Shown one piece after another: positions 57,321 through 64,000 of a DNA stretch of 64,000 nucleotides (position 1 is the stretch's first letter; every line of letters begins with the position of its first letter). The notes under the pieces were generated by a model. It did no database searches. It was not told the DNA's origin and saw only the letters and a program-made list of their open reading frames with translations. The position numbers and the translations under genes were made by a program. This DNA comes from Protaetiibacter mangrovi. Its GTDB lineage: Bacteria > Actinomycetota > Actinomycetes > Actinomycetales > Microbacteriaceae. Location of the stretch: NCBI RefSeq assembly GCF_024752305.1, contig NZ_JANTHX010000004.1:186001-250000 (forward strand). Direction: 5' to 3'.

Positions 57321-59746
57321 CTCCCCGTTGGCTCCTCCCCGTCGTCGCATCCGGCGCCGCGATCGTCGTCGGCGTCACCGCAGCGGTCGTCGGGGCGCAG
57401 TTCGCCGCACCCGAGACGCGCGCGGTGGCGGCGCCCACCGTCGAGGTGCCCGTGCTGGCGCCCGTCACCTCCGGCCTGAGCCTCGCCGACACGATGGCCG
57501 CCGCGGGCGACGACGGCATCCCGGTGAGCGTCGAGACCGGCACCCGCGAGGTCGCCGACGCGGGCGCGACCAGCCCCGCGATCCCCGACGATCTGGCGAC
57601 CCTGCTCGACGACCTCGCCACGGCCGACGACCCGGCCGAGGTGCCGCTGTCGGATGACGCGGGGGGCATCGTGGGCGGCGGCCCGGCGGGCGACCCGTGC
57701 GCCGACGGCGGCGCCGACTGCCCCGAGGGGGTGCCCGGCACGATCCTGCCGGTCGACGGCGATCTGCCGCTCAGCTACAGCCTGTACGTCGACACCCGAC
57801 CCACCTCGAGCTGCCCGAAGGCGACCGCACCCGATGCGGTGCAGTTCACGGTGTTCGTGAGCGAGCCGTCGACCTTCACCGTCACGAGCTCCGACGGCTG
57901 GCACCACCCCACCGCGACCATCACCACGACCGACGCCCAGGCCGAGCGGTGGGCCGACGACGGCGGCCCCGCCATCGGCGGGGGGACGCCCGTCTGGATC
58001 CCCAACTGCGTCGAGCTCGACGGCTTCCTCTCCGACACCCTCGTGATGATGCGGGCCGTCGGCACCACCGACGACGGCCGCACCAAGGCGTTCGCGTTCT
58101 CGCAGCGCACCGACGACGGCCTCGACATCCCGCCGACGCGCATCGTGACCGTGGGCGCGAGCACCGTCTTCGTCTCCGCCGCGCACACCCGCAACGAAGA
58201 CGTGCAGATCCTGGTGCAGAGCTCGCCCGACGGCACGCCCGCGTGCACCTACGGCGAGGATGCGCCCGGCATCCGCTCGATCGACGGCGTGCGCACCGAG
58301 GACGTGTCGGACGACTACCTCGCCGCGCACTCCTACGAACCCGACTACACGAAGCGCACGAGCGCGAGCTTCATCGTGCCGCCGGGCACGAACGTGATCG
58401 TCTGCGTCGGCTGGTTCCCGAAGACCGATCACCGCTTCTTCACCCGCCAGCACCCCACGCGCGTGAGTGAGCTGCCGCTCGTCAGCCCGAGCCCGTCGGC
58501 GCCGACCGTCACCGTCTCGGCCGTGGAGTACACCCGCGAGGTGGCCGCCCGCACCGCGCGGCTGAGCGCCCGCACCGAAGACGGCACGCCGTGCGGCCTG
58601 TGGAACGCGGGCGACGCCGTCGGCAACGTGCTGTGCTCGTTCGGAACGCTGCTCGGCTGGCAGGACGCCGACGGCGCGCTCGTGGTGCGCACCGAGGTCG
58701 ACACGGCATCCGGCACCGCCGCCAACGACGTGCTGCTCGACATCGGACTGCTCTCGTGCGACGGCGGCTGCGCGGCCCGCGAACGCGACTACGACGTGCC
58801 GCTGTCGACCTACATCCGTCCGCGCGGCATCTGCTCGGGCGACTGCCCCGTCGACCCCGGCCAGATCGTCGGCGTCGTGCGCCTCACCGCGAGCTGGCCC
58901 GCCAACGACGGCGCACACCCCGGCTGGACGTTCGGCGACTGGTACGAGGGGGGCAACCGCGTCGCCCACGACCCCGCCCCGCCGCTCGACATCACCCAGG
59001 AGGTGCGCCTCGGCGCCGTCGACACGGCCGACCGCAGTCAGGATGCGACGCTCAGCGTCGTGAGCGACCGCCCGGTGTCGGTCTCGGCGCGGCTCGAGGA
59101 CGGGTTCGGGGGTGCGGCCTGCGTGCGGGCCGGCGGCTCGGCCGTCTGGGAGTCGACCTTCGCCTCCGCCACCCAGACGGTGGTGTTCCCGAAGCTCTGC
59201 ACCGGGTCGGGGTTCGTGCTCACGCTGACGCTCACGGATGCCGCCGGAGGCACCTCGGTCTACTCCTGGCACCGCGACGGCACCCGCAACTGGTGGCCCG
59301 CCCAGTTCCAGACCGCATCCGTGCCGAGTCCGGTCGTCATCGACGACCTCACGATCAGCGACGGCACCGACGCGGCCTGGTGGGTGGAGTCGGCGCGCGT
59401 CGAGGTGAACTACGACGACGCCCGCCTCGGGCTGCCCGCGGAATCGCAGCGCTGCTGGGTGGGCGGCATCCACGGACTGCACTCCGGCTACACGACCATC
59501 GCGCTGTCGGAGCGGTTCCCGGTGCGGGTGCGCGCCTCGCTCCGACCGGCCACCGCCGCCCCGGGGGTGACGACGCCCGACTTCCCGACCCACGCCTGCA
59601 CGACGGACTGGGACTACCGCAACCGGGTGAGCGTCGAGCTCGAGGGCTGGATCAGCTACGACGACTACCTCGTGGGCTCCGAGGTGACCCTCACCGATCC
59701 CGACACCGGCTGGACGGCCGTCGTGCGTCTGAGCCCCGAGCTCTGA
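57317..59746 (+). CDS. Large exported protein of unknown family, 809 aa
   Basis: No family recognised. The protein starts with a signal peptide or signal anchor (MTPRWLLPVVASGAAIVVGV). A low-complexity acidic region reaches to about residue 115, then come repeated beta-rich modules of about 100 to 130 residues, for example PTVTVSAVEYTREVAARTAR and RSQDATLSVVSDRPVSVSAR. There are many cysteines, often in pairs (DPCADGGADC, SCDGGC, ICSGDC), as expected for disulfides outside the cell. No sorting signal or C-terminal helix is seen. It is co-expressed with the sigma factor and the membrane protein, so it may be the envelope component or the signal that the sigma factor controls. Confidence 0.6.
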   Translation: MTPRWLLPVVASGAAIVVGVTAAVVGAQFAAPETRAVAAPTVEVPVLAPVTSGLSLADTMAAAGDDGIPVSVETGTREVADAGATSPAIPDDLATLLDDLATADDPAEVPLSDDAGGIVGGGPAGDPCADGGADCPEGVPGTILPVDGDLPLSYSLYVDTRPTSSCPKATAPDAVQFTVFVSEPSTFTVTSSDGWHHPTATITTTDAQAERWADDGGPAIGGGTPVWIPNCVELDGFLSDTLVMMRAVGTTDDGRTKAFAFSQRTDDGLDIPPTRIVTVGASTVFVSAAHTRNEDVQILVQSSPDGTPACTYGEDAPGIRSIDGVRTEDVSDDYLAAHSYEPDYTKRTSASFIVPPGTNVIVCVGWFPKTDHRFFTRQHPTRVSELPLVSPSPSAPTVTVSAVEYTREVAARTARLSARTEDGTPCGLWNAGDAVGNVLCSFGTLLGWQDADGALVVRTEVDTASGTAANDVLLDIGLLSCDGGCAARERDYDVPLSTYIRPRGICSGDCPVDPGQIVGVVRLTASWPANDGAHPGWTFGDWYEGGNRVAHDPAPPLDITQEVRLGAVDTADRSQDATLSVVSDRPVSVSARLEDGFGGAACVRAGGSAVWESTFASATQTVVFPKLCTGSGFVLTLTLTDAAGGTSVYSWHRDGTRNWWPAQFQTASVPSPVVIDDLTISDGTDAAWWVESARVEVNYDDARLGLPAESQRCWVGGIHGLHSGYTTIALSERFPVRVRASLRPATAAPGVTTPDFPTHACTTDWDYRNRVSVELEGWISYDDYLVGSEVTLTDPDTGWTAVVRLSPEL

Positions 59747-59780
59747 CCCGCGGGCCGCGGGCGCGAGCTGTCGAGACCCC

Positions 59781-60464
59781 TCAGCGGGACTCGGGCGTCT
59801 CGTCCGTCGGCGCCGGCTCCTCCGCGAGGGGGGAGGGCATCACGAATCCGGGCGGGGCCTGCGGAACCTGCGGAGCCGGCGGTCCGGCGAACCCCGCCGC
59901 GGGCTGCTGCGGGGCGACGACGTCTGCGGCCGGGGCGGGCGGGGTCGCCACGTAGGGTGCAGCGGATGCCGCGGCGGCGTTCGCCTGACGGAAGGCGGAG
60001 CGCAGCACGGCGAAGCATCCGATCGCGCCGAACAGCAGCGCGAGCAGCAGGTCGCCCACGTAGTCGCCGAGGGCGGAGGGGAGCACCTCCCCGAACCAGC
60101 TCCAGAAGTCGGGCAGCGTCACGATCTCGACCCAGCCGAGTCCGGTCTCCTCGGACACGATCTGCACGGCGTCGAGCACGATGCCGGCGAAGAACGCGAT
60201 CAGGAGCGTGCCGGCGGTGATGCCGGTCACCACGAAGGCGCCGGCGCGGCTGATCGGACCGCGGGCGCCGAACCGGTAGAGCCACAGGGCCGCGAACGCG
60301 ACGCCGAACGCGACGATCGACGCGATGAAGCCGAAGCTCCAGATGAGCAGCCAGACCGCGACTCCCACGGGAAGCGCGATGAGGGCGAACAGGGCCCCGC
60401 GCAGAACCTCCTCACGCGGTTCGAAGGGAGGGAGGTAGCCGGGTGCGGTGGATTCGTAGCTCAC
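59781..60464 (-). CDS. Hypothetical membrane protein, four segments
   Basis: A 227-residue protein with four predicted membrane helices (about 22-42, 45-65, 75-100, 130-155) and a proline/alanine-rich C-terminal tail of about 65 residues (PQQPAAGFAGPPAPQVPQAP). No family recognised. The GTG at 60464 follows TAGCCT by six bases, a leaderless-type start. It is convergent with the exported-protein gene. Confidence 0.7.
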   Translation of the reverse strand: MSYESTAPGYLPPFEPREEVLRGALFALIALPVGVAVWLLIWSFGFIASIVAFGVAFAALWLYRFGARGPISRAGAFVVTGITAGTLLIAFFAGIVLDAVQIVSEETGLGWVEIVTLPDFWSWFGEVLPSALGDYVGDLLLALLFGAIGCFAVLRSAFRQANAAAASAAPYVATPPAPAADVVAPQQPAAGFAGPPAPQVPQAPPGFVMPSPLAEEPAPTDETPESR

Positions 60465-60470
60465 GCGTTG

Positions 60471-60476
60471 AGGCTA
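60471..60476 (-). promoter_or_regulatory. -10 box TAGCCT, leaderless start
   Basis: TAGCCT on the minus strand, 6 bases, then the GTG at 60464. Confidence 0.5.
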
Positions 60477-60526
60477 GGGTCACCGTGTACCCGAGGGGTA
60501 CCAGGCGCTGTACCCCATTGCTGGGG

Positions 60527-61306
60527 TCAACTCTGGCAGCTCGGGCACCAGGTGACGACGCGCTCCTGGCCCTCCACGCGTCCGAGCTCCCCGCCCTCGA
60601 GTCGTGTGCCGCACCGCAGGCAGGTCTGGCCGGTGCGGCCGTAGACCCAGCTGCGACGCCCGGGTCGCAGGTCGCCCGTGGTCGAGCGGGTCCAGCGGCC
60701 GCTGTTGGCCAGCAGCATCCGGTGCGCGAGGGCGGCCAGGCCCGGCACGTCGTCGACCTCGCCCATGGGGCGGGTCGGCAGCACACCGCGCACGAAGCAC
60801 AGCTCGTTCGCGTAGACGTTGCCCACCCCGGCGAGGTTGCGCTGGTCGAGCAGGGCGGTGAACACCGTGGCCGACGGGTCGGAGGCGAGCCGCCGGGCGG
60901 CCTCGTCGGCATCCCAGTCGGCCCCGAGCAGATCGGGGCCGAGGTGGCCCACCGCCCGGTCCTCCTCGGCGGTCGGCAGCACCTCGAGCACGCCGAGCTG
61001 GAAGCCCACCGACTGCGTCTCGCCCGCCGTCAGCACCGCGCGCGCCTGGTGGGCGGGGCGCGTCCACCGTTCGCCCCCGCGGAACAGACGCCAGGCGCCC
61101 TCCATCTTGAGGTGCGAGTGCACCGTCCGGTCGCCGATCCGGTGCAGCAGGTGCTTGCCGCGCGAGACCACCTCGCGCACCGTCTCGCCGGTCAGGTCGA
61201 TCGTCGCGAAGGCCGGAACCCGGAAGTCGGATGCGGTGAGCACGCGCCCCGCGAGCGCGTCGTGCTGCTGACGCGCGGTGCGGTAGACGGTGTCCCCCTC
61301 GGGCAT
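60527..61306 (-). CDS. Fpg/Nei-family DNA glycosylase (Nei2 type)
   Basis: Base-excision repair glycosylase of 259 residues that removes oxidised pyrimidines and cuts the backbone. The catalytic N-terminus is PEGDTVYRTARQQ after removal of Met, so the start at 61306 is certain. The Lys in GKHLLHRIGDRTVHSHLKME, the helix-two-turn-helix with NLAGVGNVYANELCF and the zinc finger CLRCG ... CPSC at the end are all present. PEGDT rather than PELPE marks the Nei2 branch. It is divergent from the clpP operon. Confidence 0.92.
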   Translation of the reverse strand: MPEGDTVYRTARQQHDALAGRVLTASDFRVPAFATIDLTGETVREVVSRGKHLLHRIGDRTVHSHLKMEGAWRLFRGGERWTRPAHQARAVLTAGETQSVGFQLGVLEVLPTAEEDRAVGHLGPDLLGADWDADEAARRLASDPSATVFTALLDQRNLAGVGNVYANELCFVRGVLPTRPMGEVDDVPGLAALAHRMLLANSGRWTRSTTGDLRPGRRSWVYGRTGQTCLRCGTRLEGGELGRVEGQERVVTWCPSCQS

Positions 61307-61388
61307 GTTCGCACCGTACCCCACCTGCCCGCCGTTGCTGCATTTCTGGGGCGTGCGCTCGGCACCGGATGCGCGCCCCGCCGCCCAC

Positions 61389-61417
61389 GGCGGATCCGCC
61401 CCGGGCGGATACCGCCC
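61389..61417. promoter_or_regulatory. Twin palindromes before clpP operon
   Basis: GGCGGATCCGCC (61389-61400, perfect) and GGGCGG-ATA-CCGCCC (61403-61417, perfect). Both share GGCGGAT followed by CCGCC, 15 bases apart. Candidate sites for the PopR/ClgR-type regulator encoded at 62657. Confidence 0.55.
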
Positions 61418-61449
61418 CACGGCCGCGCCCGGCCGCGCAGCATGGCCCC

Positions 61450-62073
61450 ATGAGCGACGAACCCCGCCCCATCCGCTTCACCGACACCGTGCGCCGCGAG
61501 CTGTACGAGCAGCGCGTCATCGTGCTCGACGGCGTGCTCGACGACGACAACGGCACCCTGCTCGCCACCCAGCTGATGGGGCTCGCGTCCGCCGACCCGG
61601 CATCCGACATCGCGCTGTGGATCAACTCGCCCGGCGGCTCGGTGCCGTCGATGCTCGCCATCCGCGACCTCATGCGGCTCGTGCCGTGCGACGTCTCGAC
61701 CCTCGCGATCGGGCTCGCCTGCAGCGCCGGGCAGTTCCTGCTCTCATCCGGCACGCCCGGCAAGCGGCGCGCGCTGCCGCACGCGCGCATCCTGATGCAC
61801 CAGGGCTCGGCGGGCATCGGCGGCACCGCGGTCGACGTCGAGCTGCAGGCCGCCGACCTGCGCTACACGCGCGACGTCGTGCTGGGGCTCATCGCGGCCG
61901 ACACCGGCCAGAGCCTCGAGCGCGTCTTCGACGACTCGCTGCACGACCGCTGGTACTCGGCCGAGGAGGCGCGCGACTACGGCTTCATCGACGAGATCGT
62001 CGACGACTTCGCCCGGATCGCACCCCCGCGTCGCACGCGCGGCACCGGCTTCACGGTGGGGAGCGCGGCATGA
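61450..62073 (+). CDS. clpP: ATP-dependent Clp protease proteolytic subunit (active)
   Basis: Serine protease subunit of 207 residues that forms heptameric rings and works with ClpX or ClpC. The catalytic triad is complete: Ser92 in GLACSAGQF, His117 in ILMHQGSAG, Asp166 in HDRWYSAEEA. WINSPGGSVPSMLAIRD is the usual substrate-groove loop. It is the first gene of a two-clpP operon (ATGA overlap with the next), a pattern like clpP3-clpP4 of Streptomyces rather than the housekeeping pair, since no clpX or tig is near. Confidence 0.92.
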   Translation: MSDEPRPIRFTDTVRRELYEQRVIVLDGVLDDDNGTLLATQLMGLASADPASDIALWINSPGGSVPSMLAIRDLMRLVPCDVSTLAIGLACSAGQFLLSSGTPGKRRALPHARILMHQGSAGIGGTAVDVELQAADLRYTRDVVLGLIAADTGQSLERVFDDSLHDRWYSAEEARDYGFIDEIVDDFARIAPPRRTRGTGFTVGSAA

Positions 62074-62696
62074 CGAGCTACACGATCCCCAACGTCATCG
62101 CCCAGCACCCGCGGGGCGAGCGGATCATGGACGTCTACTCGCAGCTGCTCACCGAGCGCGTCGTCTACCTCGGCACGCCGATCGACGCGGGCGTCGCGAA
62201 CGTGCTCGTGGCGCAGCTGCTGCACCTGGAGGCCGACAACCCCGACCGTGACATCCAGCTCTACATCAACTGCGAGGGCGGCGACCCGAGCGCGATGCTC
62301 GCCGTCTACGACACGATGCGCTACATCCGCCCCGCCGTCGCGACGACGGTCGTCGGGCAGGCCGTCGCCGTGGGGGCGGTGCTGCTCGCCGCCGGCGCTG
62401 AGGGCAAGCGCGCGGCGCTCCCGCACGCGCGGGTGGTGCTGCACCAGCCGGTGTCGCAGGGGCGGGGGGCGATCCCCGACCTGATCCTGCAGGCGGATGA
62501 GGTGGTGCGGGTGCGCGCCGACATCGAGGGCATCCTGGCCCGCCACACCGGGCAGACCGTCGAGCGGCTGCGGGCCGACACCGACCACGACCGCGTGTTC
62601 ACGGCATCCGCCGCCCGCGACTACGGCCTCGTCGACGTCGTGATGGAGGAGCGCGGTCAGGCGGCGAGCGCGAGGGTCGCCCGCACGTCCGCCTGA
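62070..62696 (+). CDS. ClpP paralogue lacking the catalytic serine
   Basis: A 208-residue ClpP homologue. His125 (VVLHQPVSQG) and Asp174 (TDHDRVFTA) are kept, but the nucleophile motif is VVGQAVAVGAVLLAAG: Ala100 sits where the serine should be. So it cannot cut peptides itself and probably serves as a partner ring or mixed-ring subunit for the active ClpP encoded at 61450. YINCEGGDPSAMLAVYDTMR shows an intact groove. The last 40 bases overlap the end of the convergent regulator gene. Confidence 0.9.
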   Translation: MTSYTIPNVIAQHPRGERIMDVYSQLLTERVVYLGTPIDAGVANVLVAQLLHLEADNPDRDIQLYINCEGGDPSAMLAVYDTMRYIRPAVATTVVGQAVAVGAVLLAAGAEGKRAALPHARVVLHQPVSQGRGAIPDLILQADEVVRVRADIEGILARHTGQTVERLRADTDHDRVFTASAARDYGLVDVVMEERGQAASARVARTSA

Positions 62697-62962
62697 GCCG
62701 GTTGCGCGGGGGCGAGCTCGCGCAACCGCTCCGAGACGCCGAGCGTGAGGTCGACGAGGCCCGTGTCGAGGGCGCCGGCGACGGCCGCGATCATCTCGCT
62801 CGAGGGCTCCTTGAGCCCCCGTTCCATCTCGGAGAGGTACTGCGGTGAGACGCCTGCGCGTCGTGCCGTCTCGGTGAGGGTCTGCCCGCGGTCCTGACGG
62901 ATGCCGCGCAGCTGGTCGCCGAGGAGGTGCCGCCACAGCGGCTCGGGGTCGGTGCTCGCCAT
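62657..62962 (-). CDS. PopR/ClgR-type XRE regulator
   Basis: A 101-residue helix-turn-helix protein. LRGIRQDRGQTLTETARRAG, VSPQYLSEMERGLKEPSSEM is close to the ClgR and PopR signature. It ends in ATLALAA; a C-terminal Ala-Ala is the degradation tag by which Streptomyces PopR and ClgR are destroyed by ClpP. So it likely activates the adjacent clpP pair when Clp activity falls short. The gene is tail to tail with the clpP gene and shares 40 bp. TAGGGT six bases before the ATG. Confidence 0.88.
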   Translation of the reverse strand: MASTDPEPLWRHLLGDQLRGIRQDRGQTLTETARRAGVSPQYLSEMERGLKEPSSEMIAAVAGALDTGLVDLTLGVSERLRELAPAQPAQADVRATLALAA

Positions 62963-62968
62963 GGCCTC

Positions 62969-62974
62969 ACCCTA
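62969..62974 (-). promoter_or_regulatory. -10 box TAGGGT, leaderless start
   Basis: TAGGGT on the minus strand, 6 bases, then the ATG at 62962. Confidence 0.5.
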
Positions 62975-63086
62975 GGCGCGGGGTCGAGGCCGCGTCCCGC
63001 CCGTCCGCTCACAGCAGACGCCGCATCCGTGCCGCGCGACGCCGCATCCGGTCGCCGCATCGGGCAGACCACCCTCACCGCCACCT

Positions 63087-63168
63087 CAGAAATGCAGGAG
63101 ATCCTGCCGCAGACCCCCGCAGCTGCAGGGACGGGTGCCCGGAGCACGAGGGATCTCCTGCATTTCTG
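63087..63168. repeat. 18-bp inverted repeat with AATGCAGGAG core
   Basis: Perfect 18-bp arms CAGAAATGCAGGAGATCC and its complement (63087-63104, 63151-63168), 46 bases apart. The core is the same as in the element at 7760-7918. It lies between the helicase gene end and the PopR-type gene promoter; the rest of 62975-63177 holds nothing else I can name. Confidence 0.75.
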
Positions 63169-63177
63169 TGGGTGAGG

Positions 63178-64000
63178 TCAGCGCAGTCGCAGGCCCTGGG
63201 GGGTGGGGGCGAAGCCGGCGCGCTGCAGCGCGTCGCCGAGCGGGGTGCCGACCGCGAAGACGCCGTCGATGCGCTCGACCCGCAGTCGCCCGCCCGCGGC
63301 GCGCACGGTGCCGGCGAGGGATGCGGCGGCGGCCTCGATCGCCGCCTCGGCATCCGGATCGAGGAAGTTCAGCACCGTCTTGCCGCCCTTCTCGACGTAG
63401 AGCCCGAGCGCCCCGTCGACGAGCACCACGAGGGCGCCCGCCTTGCGACCGGGGCGGTGGGATCTCGATACGCCGGCTTCGCCGGCTACTCGATCGGCGG
63501 GGGCGCCGTTCGCCGGCGATCGATCAGCGGGGGTGCCGTTCGCCGGCGATCGATCAGCGGGGGCGTCGCGGGACGGCCACCCGAGGGCCGCGCCGTAGGG
63601 GTTCGCGGGATCGGTCGCCCCGAGCGTCACCGCGACCGGCGGCGCCTCGTCGTCGCGGTCGCCGTGGAACGCGCGCAGGCGGTCGACGGTCGCCGGCGTC
63701 GCGAACTGCGCCGCCCCGAGGCCCTCGACGAAGTAGCCGCGCCGCACCCGCCCGGTCTCCTCGAGCGTCGACAGCACCTTGTAGACGAGAGCGAACCCGC
63801 CCTCGACCCCCTCCGCCTGCACGGCGCCGCGGGTGACGACGCCGTAGCGCTCGAGCAGCTGCTCGACGAGCGCCGTCGCGCGGGCGGTGGGCACGGCATC
63901 CGGGGCGGGCAGCATGCTCCAGCGTCCGGCGACGGTGGGGGGCGCGGATGCGGCGAGCGATGCCGCCACGCGTGCGCGCGCCCGGTGCGCGCGGCTGCGC
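63178..64000 (-). CDS. Lhr-family ATP-dependent helicase, C-terminal part
   Basis: Partial gene: the frame stays open to the window edge, so the N-terminal helicase domains lie beyond 64000. The visible 273 residues match the C-terminal domain of Lhr helicases: VAGRWSMLP, LLERYGVVTRGAVQAEGVEG, GFALVYKVLSTLEETGRVRR, FVEGLGAAQFA, and KAGALVVLVDGALGLYVEKG. Lhr proteins act in DNA or RNA repair. Inside the domain is an unusual insert with two 10-residue repeats (PADRSPANG) and the sequence DRVAGEAGVSRSHR, translated from palindromic repeat DNA (see 63464-63564). Confidence 0.85.
   Translation of the reverse strand, partial: RSRAHRARARVAASLAASAPPTVAGRWSMLPAPDAVPTARATALVEQLLERYGVVTRGAVQAEGVEGGFALVYKVLSTLEETGRVRRGYFVEGLGAAQFATPATVDRLRAFHGDRDDEAPPVAVTLGATDPANPYGAALGWPSRDAPADRSPANGTPADRSPANGAPADRVAGEAGVSRSHRPGRKAGALVVLVDGALGLYVEKGGKTVLNFLDPDAEAAIEAAAASLAGTVRAAGGRLRVERIDGVFAVGTPLGDALQRAGFAPTPQGLRLR
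63464..63564. repeat. In-frame repeat insertion in the Lhr gene
   Basis: 63464-63497 holds a palindrome-like block, TCGATAC then GCCGGC-TTC-GCCGGC then TACTCGA, of a type common between genes in Microbacteriaceae. It is followed by two exact-looking 30-base units starting at 63505 and 63535 (CCGTTCGCCGGCGATCGATC in each). All are in frame with the helicase. Confidence 0.7.

Noticed and set aside
63505-63564. CRISPR repeat-spacer units
   Set aside because: The 30-base units are directly adjacent without spacers and are in frame inside a gene.

Overview
The window is high-GC DNA (about 70 to 73 % in lines I counted) from an actinobacterium. Short 4-base gene overlaps (ATGA, GTGA), many GTG starts, -10-like boxes 6 to 7 bases before a start codon, a mycothiol-type ArsC, an LAxTG sorting signal and ClgR/PopR-type control of clpP fit Actinobacteria; the overall gene mix looks like Microbacteriaceae. 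It reads as chromosome: no phage module, plasmid origin, intact insertion sequence or CRISPR array was seen, and no gene-free stretch exceeds 300 bases.

Layout. 0-5.5 kb: an EVE protein, a DUF2200 protein, a sortase-anchored beta-helix exoprotein with a CebR-like palindrome upstream, an enoyl-CoA hydratase and a DeoR regulator. 5.5-16.8 kb: a galactoside/hexosamine catabolic locus (GH4 glycosidase, class II aldolase, solute-binding lipoprotein, SIS isomerase, two permeases, two PfkB kinases, an unrecognised lipoprotein that may be a glycosidase). 16.8-23 kb: a second galactoside locus (ROK regulator, two permeases, binding lipoprotein, GH36 alpha-galactosidase). Neither importer encodes its ATPase, so a shared ATPase elsewhere is implied. 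23-32 kb: small regulator-plus-target modules (ArsR/SRPBCC, two-component system with DM13/DoxX genes, TetR/aldo-keto reductase, AraC/DUF2000) and a CDF transporter. 32.2-35.6 kb: an arsenic cluster (aquaporin-ArsR, divergent from ArsC-flavoprotein-GNAT) with no arsenite pump gene. 35.6-45.6 kb: a D,D-carboxypeptidase, a GAF histidine kinase, MarR/PEBP, XRE/epimerase, an ion transporter and HxlR/MFS modules. 45.6-47.1 kb: tRNA-Ser(CGA), followed by a lower-GC patch holding two unknown genes and bounded by degenerate copies of the tRNA 3' end. 47.1-55.7 kb: an ECF42-type sigma factor with its DGPF partner, an RlmG-like methyltransferase, an FBP protein, HxlR/NmrA, a small alarmone synthetase, flavin enzymes and an EamA exporter. 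55.8-59.7 kb: an ECF sigma, membrane protein and 809-residue exported protein operon. 60-64 kb: a Nei-type glycosylase, a clpP pair whose second member lacks the catalytic serine, a PopR/ClgR-type regulator overlapping it tail to tail, and the C-terminal part of an Lhr-type helicase that runs off the window.

How it works together. The first locus can be read as import, phosphorylation by a PfkB kinase, isomerisation or deamination by the SIS enzyme, a second phosphorylation by the LacC/FruK-like kinase, and cleavage by the class II aldolase to triose phosphates. The second locus would feed galactose from alpha-galactosides. Many regulators sit beside one or two target genes, with an inverted repeat at the promoter. 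Several genes appear to be transcribed without a leader (TAnnnT box, 6 to 7 bases, start codon).

Most promising points: the ECF/surface-protein operon with its own ECF-type promoter, the serine-less ClpP with PopR, the tRNA-Ser micro-island, the pump-less ars cluster, the unrecognised lipoprotein in the sugar operon, and dispersed palindromes sharing an AATGCAGGAG core.
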